A stretch of 9,196 bases of DNA, from assembly GCA_903845455.1 (NCBI GenBank), contig CAIMXN010000040.1, positions 1 to 9,196 of the forward strand, in the 5' to 3' direction. The stretch is from an uncultured beta proteobacterium. Lineage in GTDB: Bacteria > Pseudomonadota > Gammaproteobacteria > Burkholderiales > Burkholderiaceae. The position numbers were made by a program, and so were the translations under genes. Shown piece after piece: positions 6,098-9,196 of this stretch (its first letter is position 1; every line of letters starts with the position of its first letter). The notes under the pieces are model-generated. The model did not search any database, was not told the DNA's origin, and was given only the letters and a program-made list of their open reading frames with translations.

Positions 6098-6106
6098 TGT
6101 GCATAA
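6098..6106. promoter_or_regulatory. Third DnaA-box-like site
   Basis: TGTGCATAA is the complement of TTATGCACA, which fits the relaxed DnaA consensus TTATNCACA. It lies 45 nt past the hemE stop and about 170 bp from the tandem pair, on the far side of the AT-rich tract. CATAACT repeats at 6092-6098 and 6102-6108 flank it with a 10-bp period. A single 9-mer is weak alone; its company makes it notable. Confidence 0.4.
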
Positions 6107-6150
6107 CTTTCATCAAAATTGAAGACTAAGTTAGCAATTACTTTGATTTA

Positions 6151-7260
6151 TTACTTAGATCTAAGTGCTCTAGAGGCTTGGATGACTGACTCTGCCAGAG
6201 CAGTGACACTCTCTGGCGGGGTAAATTGGGAGATCCCATGGCCTAAATTGAAGATATGGCCATCAAGCGGATGCAGGCCTTTTTTTAGCGCAGGGGCTTT
6301 AGCCAGATCTTCTAAAAGGGCACTTGCTGCTGCTGCAATTTGCTTTGGCTCAGAGAACAAAATCAGAGGGTCGAGATTACCCTGGAGAGACAAAGGCTTA
6401 TTAATCTCTAGCAATTGCTTTCTGGCGCGACTCAGTGACATAGTCCAATCGAGCGCGATGACATCAGCGCCAACTTGTGCCATATCATTTAGCCAAATAC
6501 CGCCACCCTTAGTGAACATAATGACAGGGATTTTTTTACCCTCATGCTCACGAGGTAAAAGTGCAATCACTTTTTGCATGGCAGCCAAAGACATTGTTTG
6601 ATACCAACCGTCGGGGAGCAATCCACCCCAAGTATCAAAAATCATTAACGCTTGTGCACCGGCTTTAACTTGCTCAGTTAAGTAGGCTGCCACCGATTGC
6701 ACATTGATATCCAAAATATACTGCAATAAGTCTGGCCGACTGAACATCATGGTCTTGGCATGACGAAAATCATCTGAGCCAGATCCATCAATCATGTAGC
6801 AAGCCAATGTCCATGGACTTCCTGAGAAACCAATCAACGGTACCCGTTGCTTGCCATCCTGAATGAGTGCTTTGCGGATTTCTGAAACCGCATCAAAAAC
6901 ATATTGCAGCTGAGACATATCAGCTACGCGTAATTTTTTTACAGCTTCTTCTGTGCGTAAAGGGCGCTCAAAACTAGGGCCTTCACCAGCGGTGAATTTC
7001 AAGCCCAAACCCATTGCATCTGGGATGGTGAGGATATCTGAAAATAGAATGGCCGCGTCCAGTGGATAGCGGTCCAAGGGTTGCAATGTTACTTCAGTTG
7101 CATAGCCGGGATTTTTAGCAAGCCCAAGGAAACTTCCAGCTCTTGTTCTTGTTGCATTGTATTCAGGAAGATAGCGCCCAGCTTGGCGCATGAGCCAAAG
7201 CGGCGTTTGATCAACCGCTTCGCCAAAGCAGGCTTTTAAAAACCGGTCATTTAACAGCAA
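6151..7260 (-). CDS. hemE: Uroporphyrinogen decarboxylase
   Basis: HemE removes four acetate carboxyls from uroporphyrinogen III to give coproporphyrinogen III in the cytoplasm, a cofactor-free step of haem synthesis. The 369-residue product is complete. It has PLWLMRQAGRYLPEY (20-34) with substrate-binding Arg25 and Arg29, FSDILTIPDAMG (73-84) with catalytic Asp75, GSPWTLACYM with Tyr155, FDTWGG (208-213) and the C-terminal GHGISQFTPPE with His341. The start is unusual: TTG 7260 is the only reasonable initiator, because five codons further upstream the same frame meets the atpC stop, and no in-frame ATG occurs before residue 24. No Shine-Dalgarno sequence is evident. With a 15-nt gap to atpC, translational coupling to the atp operon is likely. 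No intrinsic terminator follows. Confidence 0.96.
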   Translation of the reverse strand: MLLNDRFLKACFGEAVDQTPLWLMRQAGRYLPEYNATRTRAGSFLGLAKNPGYATEVTLQPLDRYPLDAAILFSDILTIPDAMGLGLKFTAGEGPSFERPLRTEEAVKKLRVADMSQLQYVFDAVSEIRKALIQDGKQRVPLIGFSGSPWTLACYMIDGSGSDDFRHAKTMMFSRPDLLQYILDINVQSVAAYLTEQVKAGAQALMIFDTWGGLLPDGWYQTMSLAAMQKVIALLPREHEGKKIPVIMFTKGGGIWLNDMAQVGADVIALDWTMSLSRARKQLLEINKPLSLQGNLDPLILFSEPKQIAAAASALLEDLAKAPALKKGLHPLDGHIFNLGHGISQFTPPESVTALAESVIQASRALRSK

Positions 7261-7275
7261 GGAGATGGCCGGCTT

Positions 7276-7692
7276 TTACTTTTTACGACGGAAGCGAGCA
7301 ATTGCAGCCAATTGTGCTGCTGCCATTGCAAACTCAGATTGGGCAAGCGCCAAGTCAAAATCAGTGCCACGATTTTGCATGGCCTCTTCGGCACGCTTTT
7401 TAGCTTCAGTTGCTTTAGCTTCATCAAGATCATGCCCACGAATAGCAGTATCTGCTAAAACAGTGACACGATCGGGCTGCACTTCTAAATAGCCACCTGC
7501 TACAAAAACAAACTCTTCATCTCCATCAGCCTTTTCAATACGAACTGAACCTGGACGAATGCGTGTAATCAGAGGGGTGTGGCCGCGCAAGATACCGAGC
7601 TCACCACTTTCGCCAGGAAGCGCAACAAATTTTGCTTCCCCGCTGAAAATGGATTTTTCTGCACTGACTACGTCGACGTGAATTGTGGACAT
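7276..7692 (-). CDS. atpC: F0F1 ATP synthase subunit epsilon
   Basis: Epsilon is the central-stalk subunit that joins gamma to the c-ring and can inhibit ATP hydrolysis. The 138-residue product has the N-terminal beta-sandwich (VDVVSAEKSIFSGEA, PGESGELGILRGHTPLIT, GGYLEVQPDRVTVLAD) and the two C-terminal helices rich in Ala, Glu and Arg, ending RFRRKK. A Shine-Dalgarno AGGG lies 5 nt before ATG 7692. It follows atpD after 21 nt and precedes hemE by 15 nt, so all three genes should share a transcript. Length and motifs are ordinary for the family. Confidence 0.97.
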   Translation of the reverse strand: MSTIHVDVVSAEKSIFSGEAKFVALPGESGELGILRGHTPLITRIRPGSVRIEKADGDEEFVFVAGGYLEVQPDRVTVLADTAIRGHDLDEAKATEAKKRAEEAMQNRGTDFDLALAQSEFAMAAAQLAAIARFRRKK

Positions 7693-7713
7693 AATTTCCC
7701 TAGATGAGTTCGA

Positions 7714-9114
7714 TTAAAGCTTTTTAGCTTTTTCGATGGCTTCATCAATTGAACCCACCATGTAGAACGCTTGCTCTGGCAAGTGATCCAACTCACCGCT
7801 ACAAATCATCTTGAAGCCGCGGATGGTTTCTTTCAATGTCACATATTTACCTGGTGACCCAGTAAACACTTCAGCAACGTGGAATGGCTGGGACAAGAAG
7901 CGTTGAATTTTACGTGCACGCGATACGGCTAATTTATCTTCTGGTGACAATTCATCCATACCCAAAATTGCAATAATGTCGCGCAATTCTTTATAGCGTT
8001 GCAATGTCATTTGTACATCACGAGCTACGTCATAGTGCTCTTGACCAACCACTTGTGGGTCAAGCTGACGGCTGGTTGAATCGAGAGGATCAACTGCTGG
8101 GTAAATACCCAAAGCAGCGATGTCACGTGACAACACCACTGTGGAATCCAAATGCAAGAAGGTTGTTGCTGGTGATGGATCAGTCAAGTCATCCGCAGGA
8201 ACGTAAACGGCCTGAATAGAGGTAACAGAACCAGTTTTAGTTGAAGTAATACGCTCTTGCAACTTACCCATTTCTTCTGCCAATGTAGGCTGGTAACCCA
8301 CAGCGGAAGGCATACGACCGAGCAAGGCAGATACTTCAGTACCAGCAAGGGTGTAACGATAAATATTGTCAACGAAGAACAAAATGTCACGGCCTTCGTC
8401 ACGGAATGCCTCGGCCATTGTCAAACCTGTCAACGCAACGCGCAAACGGTTACCAGGAGGCTCATTCATTTGACCGAACACCATCGCCACTTTGTCGATA
8501 ACGTTAGATTCTTTCATCTCATGGTAGAAATCATTACCTTCACGAGTACGCTCACCTACACCAGCAAACACAGACAAACCTGAGTGTTGCTTAGCGATGT
8601 TGTTAATCAATTCCATCATGTTCACGGTCTTACCTACACCAGCACCGCCAAACAAGCCAACCTTACCGCCTTTAGCAAATGGGCAAACTAAGTCAATCAC
8701 CTTAATACCCGTTTCGAGTAAGTCAACAGAAGGAGAGAGTTCATCGAACTTAGGGGCTGGTTGGTGAATCGCACGACGTTCATCAGTTGCAATTGGGCCT
8801 GCATCATCAATCGGGCGACCCAAAACATCCATGATTCGACCTAGTGTTGCTGGGCCAACAGGAACAGAAATTGGCTTACCGGTAGATTTCACTTCCATGC
8901 CACGACGCAAACCATCGCTTGCGCCCATAGCAATCGCGCGTACTACGCCGTCGCCGATCTGCTGCTGAACTTCAAAGGTCAAACCTTTTTCAGCAAATGA
9001 TTTTTCGCCGCTATCAACTAATGTCAATGCATCATAAATGTTCGGCATTTTGTCGCGTGGAAACTGAATATCCACCACTGGACCAATACACTGCACAATA
9101 TTTCCGTTACTCAT
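7714..9114 (-). CDS. atpD: F0F1 ATP synthase subunit beta (catalytic)
   Basis: Beta carries the catalytic nucleotide sites of the F1 sector on the cytoplasmic side of the inner membrane. The product has 466 residues, as expected. Visible parts are the N-terminal barrel, Walker A GGAGVGKT (156-163) with Lys162, the catalytic-Glu motif GERTREGND with Glu188, Walker B FFVDNIYR followed by the conserved LAGTEVSALLGRMPSAVGYQ, and a C-terminal helical domain with DELSPED in place of the DELSEED loop of other species. The start at 9114 has GGAG 7 nt upstream. It sits 55 nt after atpG and 21 nt before atpC in the standard operon order. Confidence 0.99.
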   Translation of the reverse strand: MSNGNIVQCIGPVVDIQFPRDKMPNIYDALTLVDSGEKSFAEKGLTFEVQQQIGDGVVRAIAMGASDGLRRGMEVKSTGKPISVPVGPATLGRIMDVLGRPIDDAGPIATDERRAIHQPAPKFDELSPSVDLLETGIKVIDLVCPFAKGGKVGLFGGAGVGKTVNMMELINNIAKQHSGLSVFAGVGERTREGNDFYHEMKESNVIDKVAMVFGQMNEPPGNRLRVALTGLTMAEAFRDEGRDILFFVDNIYRYTLAGTEVSALLGRMPSAVGYQPTLAEEMGKLQERITSTKTGSVTSIQAVYVPADDLTDPSPATTFLHLDSTVVLSRDIAALGIYPAVDPLDSTSRQLDPQVVGQEHYDVARDVQMTLQRYKELRDIIAILGMDELSPEDKLAVSRARKIQRFLSQPFHVAEVFTGSPGKYVTLKETIRGFKMICSGELDHLPEQAFYMVGSIDEAIEKAKKL

Positions 9115-9169
9115 CGCATTTCTCCGCTTTTAATTCCTGAATTCTGTCTTATTCCTAAACGCTCGCCGC

Positions 9170-9196
9170 TTAAACAGCAGCTGCTCCGCCAACAAT
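9170..9196 (-). CDS. atpG: F0F1 ATP synthase subunit gamma, C-terminal end only
   Basis: The window edge cuts this gene. Only the last eight codons and the stop are present, translating to IVGGAAAV, a typical gamma C-terminus (usually EIVxGAAAV). Its position directly upstream of atpD on the same strand agrees with the standard atp order. The call rests on this short tail plus context. Confidence 0.85.
   Translation of the reverse strand: MVGGAAAV

Noticed and set aside
6045..6113. 22-codon frame on the minus strand (MKVMHSYGIRAKFSEIADKG...)
   Set aside because: It is short, has no ribosome binding site and overlaps the DnaA-box-like repeat region; chance is the simplest explanation.
6111..6150. 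Possible hemE terminator (TTCA/TGAA arms near 6110-6124, CTAA/TTAG near 6126-6134)
   Set aside because: Stems of only 4-5 bp without a T-run do not support an intrinsic terminator.
6119..6601. 160-codon + strand frame
   Set aside because: It is antisense to hemE, which has complete catalytic motifs; the frame reflects codon bias on the other strand.

Overview
The window is a conserved, chromosomal housekeeping stretch from a betaproteobacterium. The protein sequences, the moderate GC content, the compact spacing and the gene set around the end of the atp operon most resemble Polynucleobacter (Burkholderiaceae, freshwater). That genus assignment is recognition from memory, not a database match. 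No prophage, insertion sequence, CRISPR array, toxin module or other accessory cassette is visible.

Layout, left to right. (1) rsmI (16S rRNA 2'-O-methyltransferase, + strand) converges on a small membrane-anchored cytochrome c (- strand); a near-perfect 10-bp hairpin between them is a bidirectional terminator. (2) A tRNA-Arg(CCG) gene on the + strand, with encoded CCA, is followed by a membrane fatty acid desaturase whose short leader carries a perfect 7-bp dyad. (3) A 61-residue four-cysteine (zinc-ribbon-like) protein of unknown role follows. On the opposite strand, stop against stop with it, lies a short coding-like CxxCxGxG peptide, possibly a relic or a frameshifted gene. (4) gcvH (glycine cleavage H protein, + strand) ends 4 nt from the end of priA (replication restart helicase, - strand). 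(5) The 266-nt gap between hemE and priA is strikingly AT-rich and carries two tandem DnaA-box sequences, a third distal box and a tandem 10-mer with perfect -10 hexamers. (6) atpG (last 8 codons), atpD, atpC and hemE run on the - strand as one evident transcription unit; hemE begins 15 nt after atpC, apparently at a TTG codon.

Functionally the right half couples energy metabolism (F1 ATP synthase beta and epsilon, with haem/tetrapyrrole synthesis by HemE) to replication restart (PriA). The left half holds translation (RsmI, tRNA-Arg), electron transfer (cytochrome c), membrane fluidity (desaturase) and one-carbon metabolism (GcvH). The parts that ordinary gene calls do not explain are the DnaA-box/AT-rich segment upstream of priA, the dyad ahead of the desaturase, and the small cysteine-rich pair around 2965-3282. 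These are the best places for a second look; nothing here proves a novel system.
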